Assembly: GCF_003289625.1 (NCBI RefSeq)
Contig: NZ_QMBN01000003.1
Span: forward strand, 275,980 to 339,979
Length of the DNA stretch: 64,000 nucleotides
Source: Microbacterium sp. SMR1
GTDB taxonomy: Bacteria > Actinomycetota > Actinomycetes > Actinomycetales > Microbacteriaceae
Direction of reading: 5' to 3'
Made by a program: the position numbers and the translations under genes
The notes under the pieces: model-generated
Database searches by the model: none
What the model was told of the DNA's origin: nothing
Seen by the model: the letters and a program-made list of their open reading frames with translations, nothing else
Shown here: positions 55,498 through 64,000 of the stretch, in pieces
Layout: the number at the start of each line of letters is the position of its first letter
Position numbering within the stretch: the first letter of the stretch is position 1

Positions 55498-56193
55498 ATG
55501 ACCCTCACCATCACCGCGCGCCGCCGTGCGCGCCTGGCCGTCGGCGTGACCGCCGGCGCCGCCCTCGCCCTGGCCCTTCCGCTGGCCGCCTCCGCGCACG
55601 TCCACGTGACGCCGGAGGAAGTCGCCGCCAACGGCTCGACCCGCATCGACTTCTCGTTCAGCCACGGCTGCGACGGATCGCCCACGACGGCGCTCGTCGT
55701 CGACATCCCCGCCGAGGCACAGGGAGCGACCCCCGTCATCGACGGCGCGTGGACCATCACCACTGAAGCGGGCGAGAACGGCATCCCCACGCGCGTCACG
55801 TACACGGCGGTGGCGCCCATCCCCGACGCCTACGCGGCCTCCGCCGGCATGAACGTGATCTTCCCGGGATCGGCCGAGGGCGAGAGCTTCGCCTTCCCCG
55901 TGACGCAGCAGTGCGAGGCAGGAGAGGCTGCCTGGGTGCAGGTTGCCGAGGACGGCCAGGACCCGGACGACCTGGAGTACCCCGCTCCCGTCGTGGTTGT
56001 GGGGGCGGCCGCAGCCGACGCGCACGGCGGTCACTCCGAGGGCGGCCACTCGTCCGAGGGCGCGGCCGCCGCGGCCGATGCCGAGGCGACGGCCGCGGCC
56101 GCGGCCGACCCGCTGCCGCTCTGGCTCTCGGCCGGCGCACTCGTCCTCGCGGCCGCGGCGCTCGTCCTGGCGATCACCCGCCGACGCGCGTGA
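55498..56193 (+). CDS. YcnI-family copper-binding protein (DUF1775)
   Basis: A 231-aa exported membrane-anchored protein. The signal peptide ends ASA and the mature chain begins with His34 (HVHVTPEEVAANGSTRIDF), the residue that with nearby Glu and Trp binds Cu(II) in Bacillus YcnI. SHGCDGSPT and the ITTEAGENGIP strand belong to DUF1775. A His-rich linker (DAHGGHSEGGHSSEG), one C-terminal helix and a basic RRR tail follow. GAGAGACGACA precedes the ATG; another ATG lies 18 nt upstream. Confidence 0.87.
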   Translation: MTLTITARRRARLAVGVTAGAALALALPLAASAHVHVTPEEVAANGSTRIDFSFSHGCDGSPTTALVVDIPAEAQGATPVIDGAWTITTEAGENGIPTRVTYTAVAPIPDAYAASAGMNVIFPGSAEGESFAFPVTQQCEAGEAAWVQVAEDGQDPDDLEYPAPVVVVGAAAADAHGGHSEGGHSSEGAAAAADAEATAAAAADPLPLWLSAGALVLAAAALVLAITRRRA

Positions 56194-56246
56194 GCACAGC
56201 CGGGGCGGGCGCGTCAATCGGCGCGGCCGCCCCGGAACCGGGATGA

Positions 56247-56259
56247 GACAATGGTGGGA
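56247..56259 (+). promoter_or_regulatory. Leaderless promoter of the MurE-like gene
   Basis: GACAAT (56247-56252), 7 nt, ATG at 56260. An ATG at 56251 overlaps the hexamer and is therefore unlikely to be the start. Confidence 0.55.
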
Positions 56260-57867
56260 ATGCCTACCGACGCCCCGAACCTCCCTCCCGTCCTCCGACC
56301 CGAGACGCCGCCGCGCCGCTCCCTGGCCGAGCTCGCCGCTCACGTCGGCGGCCGGATCGTCGGCGATGCATCCGACGTCTCGGTCACGGGTATCACCCTC
56401 GCGACGGCCGACCTGCGTCCGGGGGAAGCGTTCGTCGCGATCCGCGGCGCGGTGCGGCACGGTGCCGAGTTCGCGACGCAGGCCGCCGCGACGGGCGCCG
56501 CCGCGATCGTCACCGACACCCGTGGGGCCGAGCTCGCCGCCGACGCCGGCCTGCCCATCGTGGTCGTCGACGACCCGCGGGCCCGACTGGGCGAGCTCTC
56601 TGCCTGGGTCTACGGCACAGGCCGTGACGACCGCCTTCCTCTTCTCCTCGGCACGACCGGGACGAACGGCAAGACGAGCGTGTCGCACCTCATCGAGGGC
56701 ATCCTCGGTCAGCTCGGAGCCGTCACCGGGCTGTCGTCCACGGCCGAACGCCACATCGCGGGCGAGGTCATCGTCTCGCGGCTCACGACGCCCGAGGCCT
56801 CGGAGTTCCACGCGCTGCTCGCCCTCATGCGCGAACGCGGCGTCGAGGCGGTCGCCGTCGAGGTGAGCGCGCAGGCACTGACACGTCACCGTGTCGACGG
56901 TGTGGTCTTCGACGTCGCCGGCTTCACCAATCTCACGCACGACCACCTCGACGACTACCGCGACATGGCAGAGTACTTCGAGGCCAAGCTCCCCCTGTTC
57001 CGTGCCGACCGTGCGCGCCGGGGCGTGGTCTGCCTCGACTCCGAAGCCGGCACCCAGATCGTCGCGCGGGCCGAGATCCCCGTGACGACGATCGTCACAC
57101 CCGCGATCGCCGAGTCGCCCTCCGCGACCGCGGACTGGACGGTCGAGATCGTCGCGGAGCGGCAGAGCGGCACCGAGTTCCGCCTGGTCGGGCCGGACGA
57201 ACGACAGCTCACCACGACGGTTCCGGTCATCGGACGGCACATGGCCGCGAATGCCGGCCTTGCGATCGTCATGCTGCTCGAGGGCGGCTACGCGTGGGAC
57301 GAGCTCGTGCGCGTGCTGGACGGGCGACGCATCGACGCTCACCTGCCGGGGCGCACGCAGCGCGTCTCGGGTGACCGCGGCCCGGCCGTGTACGTCGACT
57401 TCGGGCACTCCCCCGATGCGTTCGAGAAGACCCTGGCCGCCGTGCGGCGCGTCACGCCCGGGACCGTCGTCATGGTCTTCGGGGCCGACGGCGATCGCGA
57501 CAAGACCAAGCGGCACGACATGGGTGCCACTGCCGTCCTCGGCAGCGACATCCTGATCGTGACCGACCACCACCCGCGGTTCGAGGATCCCGACGCGATC
57601 CGGGCCACTCTCCTGGAGGGCGCTCGGCGAGCGCGACCGGATGCCGACATCCGCGAGTCGTCGCCGCCCGAGAAGGCGATCATCGAGGCCGTCTCGCTCG
57701 TCGGAGAAGGCGACGCGATCCTGTGGGCCGGACCGGGACACCAGGACTATCGCGACATCCGCGGAGTGCGCACGCCGTATTCGGCTCGAGAGCTCGCCCG
57801 TCGTGCACTCCGAGACGCCGGCTGGCCGGTGCCCGAACCGAGTTGGGCCGTGCCTTACGCCGACTGA
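56260..57867 (+). CDS. Mur ligase family protein, MurE-like
   Basis: A 535-aa ATP-dependent amide ligase. The N-terminal UDP-binding domain has LRPGEAFVAIRG; the central domain has the P-loop GTTGTNGKTSVS, TTPEASEF and NLTHDHLDDYRDMAEYFEAK; the C-terminal domain has DFGHSPDAFEKTL and GADGDRDKTKR. MurE adds the third amino acid to the peptidoglycan stem peptide. The residue-selecting motif, DNPR for diaminopimelate or DNPA for lysine, is HHPRFED here. The gene is alone, outside a division/cell-wall cluster, so it may be a second, specialised MurE. Confidence 0.8.
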   Translation: MPTDAPNLPPVLRPETPPRRSLAELAAHVGGRIVGDASDVSVTGITLATADLRPGEAFVAIRGAVRHGAEFATQAAATGAAAIVTDTRGAELAADAGLPIVVVDDPRARLGELSAWVYGTGRDDRLPLLLGTTGTNGKTSVSHLIEGILGQLGAVTGLSSTAERHIAGEVIVSRLTTPEASEFHALLALMRERGVEAVAVEVSAQALTRHRVDGVVFDVAGFTNLTHDHLDDYRDMAEYFEAKLPLFRADRARRGVVCLDSEAGTQIVARAEIPVTTIVTPAIAESPSATADWTVEIVAERQSGTEFRLVGPDERQLTTTVPVIGRHMAANAGLAIVMLLEGGYAWDELVRVLDGRRIDAHLPGRTQRVSGDRGPAVYVDFGHSPDAFEKTLAAVRRVTPGTVVMVFGADGDRDKTKRHDMGATAVLGSDILIVTDHHPRFEDPDAIRATLLEGARRARPDADIRESSPPEKAIIEAVSLVGEGDAILWAGPGHQDYRDIRGVRTPYSARELARRALRDAGWPVPEPSWAVPYAD

Positions 57868-57876
57868 GCGCGTTTG

Positions 57877-57887
57877 TGGTCGGACCA
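57877..57887. promoter_or_regulatory. GntR/FadR-type operator upstream of pflB
   Basis: TGGTCGGACCA fits the TnGTnnnACnA consensus of FadR-subfamily GntR regulators (for example LldR and PdhR), and the palindrome extends to GTGGTC-G-GACCAC (57876-57888). It lies 162 bp before the pflB start; a TAGCGT hexamer sits near 57961. The regulator is not in the window. Confidence 0.4.
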
Positions 57888-58049
57888 CTGTGAAAAATCA
57901 GGGGTCCCCCGCCGTCCTGTCGCTCGCGTGCACGATTCCTCCAGCCCTCGCGGGTGCGGCGTAGCGTCGGCCACAGGCACGCCGCGGCAGGCACGACCAG
58001 CGCCTTCCCCGCTCCCCGGCGGGCCTTCCGACAGGACGAAGGACCCACG

Positions 58050-60323
58050 ATGAGCACAGTCATCCCGACCACGACAGCACACGACGACGACGCGGTCCCC
58101 GCCGCGTGGGCGGGCTTCGCCCCGGGCCCGTGGCAGGACGACATCGACGTCCGTGACTTCATCCAGCGCAACTACGAGCCCTACACCGGTGACGCATCGT
58201 TCCTCGTGGGACCGACGGCCCGCACGACCGGGCTCTGGCAGACGCTCAGCGAGATGTTCCCGGCGGAGCGCGAGCGCGGCGTGTACGACGTCGACGCCCT
58301 CACCCCCTCGACGATCACGTCGCACGCTCCGGGCTACATCCGCCGGGAGGACGAGCTGATCGTCGGCCTGCAGACCGACGCGCCCCTGCGTCGCGCGATC
58401 ATGCCGAACGGCGGATGGCGCATGGTCAAGGGAGCCCTGGAGACATACGGCTATCCGGTCGATCCGACCCTCGAGACGATCTTCACGCGCTACCGCAAGA
58501 CGCACAACGACGGCGTGTTCGATGTATACCCGCCGGCCGTCCGCCGCGCTCGGAGCAGCCACATCATCACGGGCCTTCCCGACGCCTACGGCCGCGGCCG
58601 GATCATCGGCGACTACCGCCGCGTCGCCCTGTACGGCACCGACGCGCTCGTGGCAGCGAAGAACGTCGAGCGGGCGGAGCTCGACATGCACCCCTCGACG
58701 GCGAACATCCTGCGCTCGCGGGAAGAGAACGCCGAGCAGATCCGCGCCCTGCACGAGCTCGCCGAGATGGCGGCCTCGTACGGCTTCGACATCACCCGGC
58801 CCGCCGCCACCGCCCGCGAAGCCATCCAGTGGCTGTACTTCGCCTACCTCGGTGCGGTCAAGGAGCAGAACGGCGCCGCGATGAGCTTCGGGCGCAACAC
58901 CGCGTTCCTCGACGCGTACATCCAGCGCGACATGGCGAGCGGCACCCTCACCGAGGTCGAGGCGCAGGAGCTCGTCGACGACCTCGTCATCAAGCTGCGG
59001 ATCGTCCGGTTCCTGCGCACGCCCGAGTACGACGCGCTGTTCTCGGGCGACCCGACCTGGGTGACCGAGTCGATCGGCGGCGTCGGCGAGGACGGACGCA
59101 CGCTCGTGACCAAAACCGCCTTCCGCTTCCTGCAGACGCTCTACAACCTCGGCCCCGCACCCGAGCCCAATCTGACCGTGCTGTGGACCGACGCCCTGCC
59201 CGACGGCTTCAAGGAGTTCTGCGCGCAGGTCTCGATCGACACCTCGTCGATCCAGTACGAGTCCGACGACCACATCCGCGCACTGTGCGGCGACGACGCG
59301 GCCATCGCGTGCTGCGTCTCGCCGATGACGGTCGGCAAGCAGATGCAGTTCTTCGGGGCTCGGGTCAACCTCGCCAAGACTCTCCTGTACGCCATCAACG
59401 GCGGACGCGACGAGGTGAGCGGCAAGCAGATCGCACCGGCCGCCGCTCCCGTCTCGGGAGACGTGCTGGGGTACGACGACGTGCGCGAGCGCTTCCGGGT
59501 GATGATGGAGTGGCTCGCCGAGACGTACGTCGACGCGCTCAACTGCATCCACTTCATGCACGACAAGTACGCCTACGAGCGTCTCGAGATGGCTCTGCAC
59601 GACGGCAACGTCCTGCGCACCATGGCATGCGGCATCGCGGGGCTCTCGGTCGCCGCGGACTCGCTCTCGGCCATCAAGTACGCGACCGTCGAGCCGGTGC
59701 GCGATGCATCGGGGCTCATCGTCGACTACCTCGTCCACGGCGACTTCCCGACTTTCGGGAACGACGACGACCGCGTCGACGAGATCGCCCGCGAGCTGGT
59801 GTCGGACTTCATGTCGATGATCCGCAAGCACCAGACGTACCGCGATGCGGTGCACACCCAGTCGGTGCTGACGATCACGTCGAACGTCGTGTACGGCAAG
59901 GCCACCGGCAACACCCCCGACGGTCGCCGTGCCGGTCAGCCCTTCGCCCCGGGCGCGAACCCCATGAACGGGCGCGACACGCACGGGATGCTGGCGGCGG
60001 CGCTGTCGGTCGCGAAACTGCCCTTCGACCAGGCCCAGGACGGCATCTCGCTGACCACGACCGTGACGCCGAGCGGCCTCGGGCGCACGCCCGACGAACG
60101 GGTGCGCAACCTCGTGGGGCTGCTCGATGCGCAGATGGCGTCGGACGGCTACCACCTCAACGTCAACGTGCTGACGCGCGAGACGCTCGAGGATGCGATG
60201 GTCAATCCCGACAAGTACCCGCAGCTGACCATCCGGGTGTCCGGCTACGCGGTCAACTTCGTGCGACTGACCCGAGAGCAGCAGCTCGACGTGCTCAGCC
60301 GCACCTTCCACACGGGGGTCTGA
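58050..60323 (+). CDS. pflB: Pyruvate formate-lyase (formate C-acetyltransferase)
   Basis: A 757-aa glycyl-radical enzyme that splits pyruvate with CoA into acetyl-CoA and formate without oxygen. The paired catalytic cysteines are in [12 protein letters not shown] (near 421) and the radical Gly in [12 protein letters not shown] (near 731). GAAGGA precedes the ATG at 58050. Sequence and length follow the E. coli type. pflA is 5 nt downstream, so activation is encoded with it. A dedicated PFL implies fermentative capacity, uncommon in largely aerobic Microbacteriaceae. Confidence 0.95.
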   Translation: MSTVIPTTTAHDDDAVPAAWAGFAPGPWQDDIDVRDFIQRNYEPYTGDASFLVGPTARTTGLWQTLSEMFPAERERGVYDVDALTPSTITSHAPGYIRREDELIVGLQTDAPLRRAIMPNGGWRMVKGALETYGYPVDPTLETIFTRYRKTHNDGVFDVYPPAVRRARSSHIITGLPDAYGRGRIIGDYRRVALYGTDALVAAKNVERAELDMHPSTANILRSREENAEQIRALHELAEMAASYGFDITRPAATAREAIQWLYFAYLGAVKEQNGAAMSFGRNTAFLDAYIQRDMASGTLTEVEAQELVDDLVIKLRIVRFLRTPEYDALFSGDPTWVTESIGGVGEDGRTLVTKTAFRFLQTLYNLGPAPEPNLTVLWTDALPDGFKEFCAQVSIDTSSIQYESDDHIRALCGDDAAIACCVSPMTVGKQMQFFGARVNLAKTLLYAINGGRDEVSGKQIAPAAAPVSGDVLGYDDVRERFRVMMEWLAETYVDALNCIHFMHDKYAYERLEMALHDGNVLRTMACGIAGLSVAADSLSAIKYATVEPVRDASGLIVDYLVHGDFPTFGNDDDRVDEIARELVSDFMSMIRKHQTYRDAVHTQSVLTITSNVVYGKATGNTPDGRRAGQPFAPGANPMNGRDTHGMLAAALSVAKLPFDQAQDGISLTTTVTPSGLGRTPDERVRNLVGLLDAQMASDGYHLNVNVLTRETLEDAMVNPDKYPQLTIRVSGYAVNFVRLTREQQLDVLSRTFHTGV

Positions 60324-60328
60324 GTCCC

Positions 60329-61141
60329 GTGCCCGCCATCCTGGTGCCGGGCGCGGCCTGCACCGCCGATCTGAGCGACCCCCGTCACGACCGTCTCGCC
60401 GCGCGACGGTCCGGGCATGTCGCGAGCGTGCACTCCTGGGAGCTCGTCACTTCCGTGGACGGCCCCGGCACCAGGATGACCCTCTTCCTCGCGGGATGCC
60501 CGCTGCGCTGCCAGTACTGCCACAACCCCGACACGTGGCGTCAGCGCGACGGCGAGCTCACCGCTCTCGACGACATCGTCGCCCGCCTGCGCCGGTACCT
60601 GCCGGTCTTCCGGGCGACGGGAGGAGGGCTGACGATCTCCGGCGGCGAGCCGCTGCAGCAGGCGGCCTTCGTCACGCGCCTGGCCCGGGCCGCCGCCGAG
60701 CTCGGCATCCACGTCGCCATCGACACCTCGGGCAACCTCGGCCGCGCGGCATCCGATGCGCTGCTCGACGACGTCTCGCTCGTCCTGCTCGACGTCAAGT
60801 CGGGCCTGCCCGACACCTACCGCGAGGTCACCGGCCGCGACCTGCAGCCGACGATCGAATTCGGCGACCGTCTCGCGGCCCGCGGCACTCCGGTGTGGAT
60901 CAGGTTCGTGCTCGTGCCCGGACTCACGGATGCCGCGGAGAACGTCGACGCCGTCGCCGACATCATCGCCCGGTGGCAGAACGTGCAGCGGGTCGAGGTC
61001 CTGCCGTTCCATCAGATGGGCACGTCGAAGTGGGAGCGTCTGGGCATCCCCTATCCGCTCGCCGGGCGACCGACGCCGGATGCCGAGCTGCTCGCCCGGG
61101 TCCGCGGTCAGTTCGCCGCGCGAGGCCTCACCGTCTACTGA
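60329..61141 (+). CDS. pflA: Pyruvate formate-lyase activating enzyme
   Basis: A 270-aa radical-SAM enzyme that abstracts hydrogen from the glycine of PflB. CPLRCQYCHNPD (near 56) is the CxxxCxxC cluster motif. TISGGEPLQQ is the GGE SAM-binding motif; SWELVTSVDGPGTRMTLFLA opens the domain. The GTG at 60329 lies 5 nt after the pflB stop. About 25 residues precede the conserved start, longer than E. coli PflA, so an inner start cannot be excluded. Confidence 0.93.
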   Translation: MPAILVPGAACTADLSDPRHDRLAARRSGHVASVHSWELVTSVDGPGTRMTLFLAGCPLRCQYCHNPDTWRQRDGELTALDDIVARLRRYLPVFRATGGGLTISGGEPLQQAAFVTRLARAAAELGIHVAIDTSGNLGRAASDALLDDVSLVLLDVKSGLPDTYREVTGRDLQPTIEFGDRLAARGTPVWIRFVLVPGLTDAAENVDAVADIIARWQNVQRVEVLPFHQMGTSKWERLGIPYPLAGRPTPDAELLARVRGQFAARGLTVY

Positions 61142-61150
61142 CGGCGGTCG

Positions 61151-62236
61151 TCATCGCGTCGCACCGATCGCCCGGTCAGCGGCGCTCCGGGCCCACGACT
61201 CGGCCTCCGCGAGCGACTCCCTCGTGAGTTCGTTCGGCGGGCGATGCGCTTCGACGACACGTTCGACGGTCTCCACGATGCCGAGGAAGCTCAGCGCGCC
61301 CGCATGGAACGCCTCGACGGCCTGCTCGTTCGCGGCGTTGAAGACCGCGGGATAGGTCCGACCCTCCCGCCCCACCCGCTTGGCGAGGGCGACGGCCGGG
61401 AACGCCGCATCGTCGAGAGGCTCGAAGGTCCACTCGCTCGCGCGCGTCCAGTCGAGCGGAGCGCCCACGCCCGCGACCCGGCGCGGCCAGTCGAGGCCGA
61501 GCGAGATCGGCAGGCGCATGTCGGGCGGCGAGGCCTGGGCGATGGTGGACCCGTCGATGAACTCGACCATCGAATGCACGACGGACTGGGGATGCACGAC
61601 GACGTCGATGCGGTCGTAGTCCACGCCGAACAGCAGGTACGCCTCGATGACCTCGAGCCCCTTGTTGACGAGGGTCGCGGAGTTGGTGGTCACGACGCGT
61701 CCCATGTCCCACGTGGGGTGAGCGAGGGCCTGGTCCGGTGTGACGGAGGCCAGTTCGTCGCGGCGACGGCCGCGGAACGGCCCGCCGGATGCCGTGAGCA
61801 CGAGCCGCCGGACCTCGTCAGGCTCGCCCGACCGCAGCGCCTGCGCGATGGCGGAGTGCTCCGAGTCGACAGGAACGATCTGACCGGGCGCAGCGAGCGA
61901 CGTGACGAGCTCGCCGCCGACGATGAGCGATTCTTTATTCGCCAGCGCGAGGGTGCGACCCGACTCCAGGGCGGCCAGGGTCGGGCCCAGCCCGACCGAC
62001 CCCGTGATGCCGTTGAGCACGACATCGGCCTCGACGTCACGGACGAGACGTTCCGCGTCGGCCGCACCGAGTGCGGTGTGGGTCACACCGAACCGCGCCG
62101 CCTGCTCTTCCAGCATCCGAGCGTTCGAGCCCGCGGCGAGTCCCACGACCTCGAACCGGTCTCGACGGGAGTCGATGACGTCGAGCGCCTGCGTTCCGAT
62201 CGAGCCGGTGGAGCCGAGGATGAGGACGCGACGCAT
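61151..62236 (-). CDS. dxr: 1-deoxy-D-xylulose 5-phosphate reductoisomerase
   Basis: A 361-aa enzyme, second step of the MEP isoprenoid pathway, NADPH- and metal-dependent. [17 protein letters not shown] is the NADPH loop; [13 protein letters not shown] and [10 protein letters not shown] carry metal and substrate ligands; HPTWDMG and [12 protein letters not shown] are family blocks. TAGGCT lies 6 nt before the ATG. It converges on pflA with a 9-nt gap. ispG, of the same pathway, lies 10 kb away on the same strand. Confidence 0.96.
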   Translation of the reverse strand: MRRVLILGSTGSIGTQALDVIDSRRDRFEVVGLAAGSNARMLEEQAARFGVTHTALGAADAERLVRDVEADVVLNGITGSVGLGPTLAALESGRTLALANKESLIVGGELVTSLAAPGQIVPVDSEHSAIAQALRSGEPDEVRRLVLTASGGPFRGRRRDELASVTPDQALAHPTWDMGRVVTTNSATLVNKGLEVIEAYLLFGVDYDRIDVVVHPQSVVHSMVEFIDGSTIAQASPPDMRLPISLGLDWPRRVAGVGAPLDWTRASEWTFEPLDDAAFPAVALAKRVGREGRTYPAVFNAANEQAVEAFHAGALSFLGIVETVERVVEAHRPPNELTRESLAEAESWARSAADRAIGATR

Positions 62237-62248
62237 GCCGTCAGCCTA
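62237..62248 (-). promoter_or_regulatory. Leaderless promoter of dxr
   Basis: Minus strand TAGGCT (62248-62243), 6 nt, ATG at 62236. Confidence 0.6.
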
Positions 62249-62290
62249 GGTGCTGCGGGTGTGCCGGTTTAGTTGCCGCGGTGGGTGACC

Positions 62291-63268
62291 TCAGCCCGCG
62301 GCGGGGGCCGGCGTGCGCTGGACGCCGAGGATGTCGACAACGAAGACGAGCGTCTCGTTCTGGAGCTCGCTGCCCTCCTGCGCACCGTAACCCGCGGCCG
62401 GCGGGATGACGACGAGCACCTGCGAGCCGACCTGCTGCCCCTCGAGCGCCTGCTGGAAGCCGGCGACGACCCCGTTCGTCGGGAACGCCGCGGGCTGGCC
62501 ACGGTCCCAGCTCGAGTCGAACACCGAGCCGTCCGACCACTTCACGCCGGTGTACTGGACGAACGCGGTGTCACCGGGCTGGATGGTGGCGCCGTCACCG
62601 GTCTTGAGGTTCGCCAGCTGCACCTCCGTCGGCGCATCCGTGCCGGGGAGGGTGATGGTCGGGGCGCCGTTGTCGGCCAGGGCGACGGTCGGCATTCCGT
62701 CGACGGGCGCCTGGTCGGCGCCGTCGGCTCGCGTCGGGAGCTTCTCGACCCCCTCGGCGACGACGACCACGGACGTGCGGTCCTGGCCGAAGGCCGAGCC
62801 GGGGATCGCGAGGGCGGCGGTCGAGCCGAGCGGCGCGCATTCGAGAGCCGCGACGAACACCGAGTACTGCTGCGGGTCGAGCAGCACCGGCACGAGACCG
62901 GAGTCATCGGGAGAGGTGTCGCGCGACTGCTCGAGCAGCTCGCCCGTCGCACCGTCGTAAATCGCGTAGGAGCCGGAGACCAGATCGCCCGAGACGAGGT
63001 CCTCGCCGTCGCCGCGAGTCGTGAGCGTCCGCTCGATCTCGGCGGGCTCGAGGCCGGGGTCGACCTTCGCGGTCAGCTCGGGCGCCGACCCGGAGACCTC
63101 GATGCTGTCGGAGGACTCCCCCGGCTGGGCGTTCACGAGGCACTGCTCCGATGCACCGGAAGCGTTCGGGCTGGGCGACTCGGTCGCCGTGTCACCGCTC
63201 GCGCAACCGGCGAGCGCGAGCGCCGAGACGGCGACGACGGACAGGGCGGCGAACGGGCGCAGACGCAC
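62291..63268 (-). CDS. FKBP-type peptidyl-prolyl isomerase, lipoprotein
   Basis: A 325-aa exported folding factor. VRLRPFAALSVVAVSALALA leads to the lipobox ALAGC. The C-terminal 110 residues are an FKBP domain: DTAFVQYTGVKWSDGSVFDSS and VVAGFQQALEGQQVGSQVLV then IPPAAGYG. The preceding segment (DGATGELLEQSRD to AIPGSAFGQD) looks like a degenerate first FKBP domain. AAGAGG lies 6 nt before the GTG start at 63268. Expected to act at the outer face of the membrane. Confidence 0.9.
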   Translation of the reverse strand: MRLRPFAALSVVAVSALALAGCASGDTATESPSPNASGASEQCLVNAQPGESSDSIEVSGSAPELTAKVDPGLEPAEIERTLTTRGDGEDLVSGDLVSGSYAIYDGATGELLEQSRDTSPDDSGLVPVLLDPQQYSVFVAALECAPLGSTAALAIPGSAFGQDRTSVVVVAEGVEKLPTRADGADQAPVDGMPTVALADNGAPTITLPGTDAPTEVQLANLKTGDGATIQPGDTAFVQYTGVKWSDGSVFDSSWDRGQPAAFPTNGVVAGFQQALEGQQVGSQVLVVIPPAAGYGAQEGSELQNETLVFVVDILGVQRTPAPAAG

Positions 63269-63380
63269 GGAGAACCTCTTCGATCGGGGGTGGGAGCTCT
63301 CATCCTCTCGCACGAGCATCGGTGTGCGCTGAGAGCGGCGGATGCACGTGCCGCTTCGGGCTGTGGAGAACCGCGGGGCA

Positions 63381-63409
63381 TTGTCGGAGGTCCGTGGGAA
63401 CATTAGAAC
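63381..63409 (+). promoter_or_regulatory. Putative DNA-damage (PafBC / RecA-NDp) promoter of HNH gene 2
   Basis: TTGTCGGAG (63381-63389), exactly 8 nt, GAACAT (63398-63403), 6 nt, ATG at 63410. It matches the mycobacterial TTGTCRGTG-N8-TAnnnT consensus with one change in each half and mirrors the element at 24501. Confidence 0.65.
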
Positions 63410-64000
63410 ATGCATTCGAACGGCGGACTCGGCAGCGGGATGGGCAGCGACGCAGACATCGATGTGCTCGTGGCTTTGGTGGCGGATGCCGAAGGAGCGG
63501 CGGACGCCGTTCGGGCTGGCCAGGTGCGTGAGGTTCGGGTGCTCGCTGCGGCGGGGGCTCTCGCGGAGAAGCAGGCCGTGGGCGCGTCGGAGCAGGTCAA
63601 GGCGCGCGAGATGGCGCTGCGAGGGATCGCGGCCGAGCTCGCCGGTGTGTTCGTCGCGACCGACCGCACTTTGCAGCGGCGGATCGATGAGGCGCGCGAT
63701 CTGGTCGACAATTTCCCGCTGACACTGGCCGCGTGGGAGGACGGACGAATCGTCCGCGGGCACGTGCGGCTGATTCAGGAGGTCGGATGCCTCGTGCCCG
63801 TGGAGAATCGGGCGGAGTTCGAACGCGCCGCGGTTGAACGGTGCGAGGGCGAGACTCCCAACCGGGTGCGCGAAGCACTGCGGATGATCGCCGAGCGGAT
63901 GCACCCGCGGACGTTCACCGAACGACACGAAGACGCCGCCGCGGGGCGGTGCGTGCAGGTGCAGCCCGGGCCGGATGGGATGTCGGATCTCATCGCGACA
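63410..64000 (+). CDS. DUF222 / HNH endonuclease domain protein (copy 2, cut by window edge)
   Basis: The first 197 codons of a paralogue of the gene at 24529, running off the window. It starts MHSNGGLGSGMGSDADIDVL. Long runs such as KAREMALRGIAAELAGVFVA and DRTLQRRIDEARDLV are identical in both copies; overall the two match at roughly four of five residues. The DUF222 region is present and the HNH motif must lie beyond 64000. DNA similarity begins upstream at CGGGCTGTGGA (63357), so promoter and gene duplicated together. Confidence 0.85.
   Translation, partial: MHSNGGLGSGMGSDADIDVLVALVADAEGAADAVRAGQVREVRVLAAAGALAEKQAVGASEQVKAREMALRGIAAELAGVFVATDRTLQRRIDEARDLVDNFPLTLAAWEDGRIVRGHVRLIQEVGCLVPVENRAEFERAAVERCEGETPNRVREALRMIAERMHPRTFTERHEDAAAGRCVQVQPGPDGMSDLIAT

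Noticed and set aside
57889..57903. TGTGAAAAATCA as a Rex or CRP/GlxR site upstream of pflB
   Set aside because: Only one half-site is recognisable; the second half and required spacing are missing.
58415..60328. Extension of the pflA frame far upstream through pflB
   Set aside because: The extension is Arg/Ala/Pro-rich and out of frame with pflB; the radical-SAM domain begins only after the GTG at 60329.

Overview
The window is very GC-rich (about 70%) and reads as chromosomal DNA of an actinomycete, most likely Microbacteriaceae and probably Microbacterium or a close relative. The reasons are the order of the housekeeping genes (ribF, truB, rbfA, infB, ylxR, nusA, proS, ispG, rip1, dxr, all on the minus strand in the usual actinobacterial order), multicopy DUF222/HNH genes, an LAxTG-type wall anchor, MsiK-style sugar ABC importers without their own ATPase, and many leaderless genes in which a TAnnnT hexamer lies exactly 6-7 nt before the start codon. 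Genus-level assignment is inference.

Layout. 1-2994: aspartate-family amino acids (start of thrC, lysC with an internal beta-subunit start, divergent ThrE-type exporter). 3076-6429: phosphofructokinase and a SNF2-type helicase. 6658-9808: copper operon copZ-copA-lipoprotein behind a CsoR-type palindrome. 9901-13400: deoC, then ribF, two small membrane proteins and truB. 13443-34860: a 21-kb sugar island that separates truB from rbfA. It holds an arabinofuranosidase operon with two Gfo/Idh/MocA dehydrogenases and a ThuA protein (GH51), plus GH127, GH36, GH27 and GH95 enzymes, a sugar ABC importer with a second ThuA/Gfo pair, two LacI regulators and one HNH gene. 34870-40524: mutY, then rbfA-infB-ylxR-nusA. 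40666-46097: plus-strand cargo (acetate-type transporter, alcohol dehydrogenase, wall-anchored phosphoesterase, DUF1206 protein). 46212-53467: proS, a decayed lipoprotein copy, pcp, a lipoprotein, ispG, and a fused TrpE-TrpG behind a trp attenuator. 53493-64000: rip1, a copper-related YcnI pair, a MurE-like ligase, pyruvate formate-lyase and its activase, dxr, an FKBP isomerase and the start of a second HNH gene.

How it fits together. The backbone is the conserved minus-strand translation/isoprenoid series. Accessory blocks, mostly on the plus strand, have been inserted into it at several points: truB/rbfA, nusA/proS, ispG/rip1 and rip1/dxr. In the sugar island none of the five glycosidases has a signal peptide, so the model is import of arabinose-, galactose- or fucose-bearing oligosaccharides followed by cytoplasmic hydrolysis, with the ThuA/Gfo sets pointing to an extra oxidative step on sugars. 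Related LacI-type palindromes in front of the importer, its regulator and the GH127 gene suggest co-regulation. No gene-free stretch exceeds 300 bases; the longest is 31196-31454, which holds operators and promoters. No tRNA, rRNA, CRISPR array or transposase was seen.
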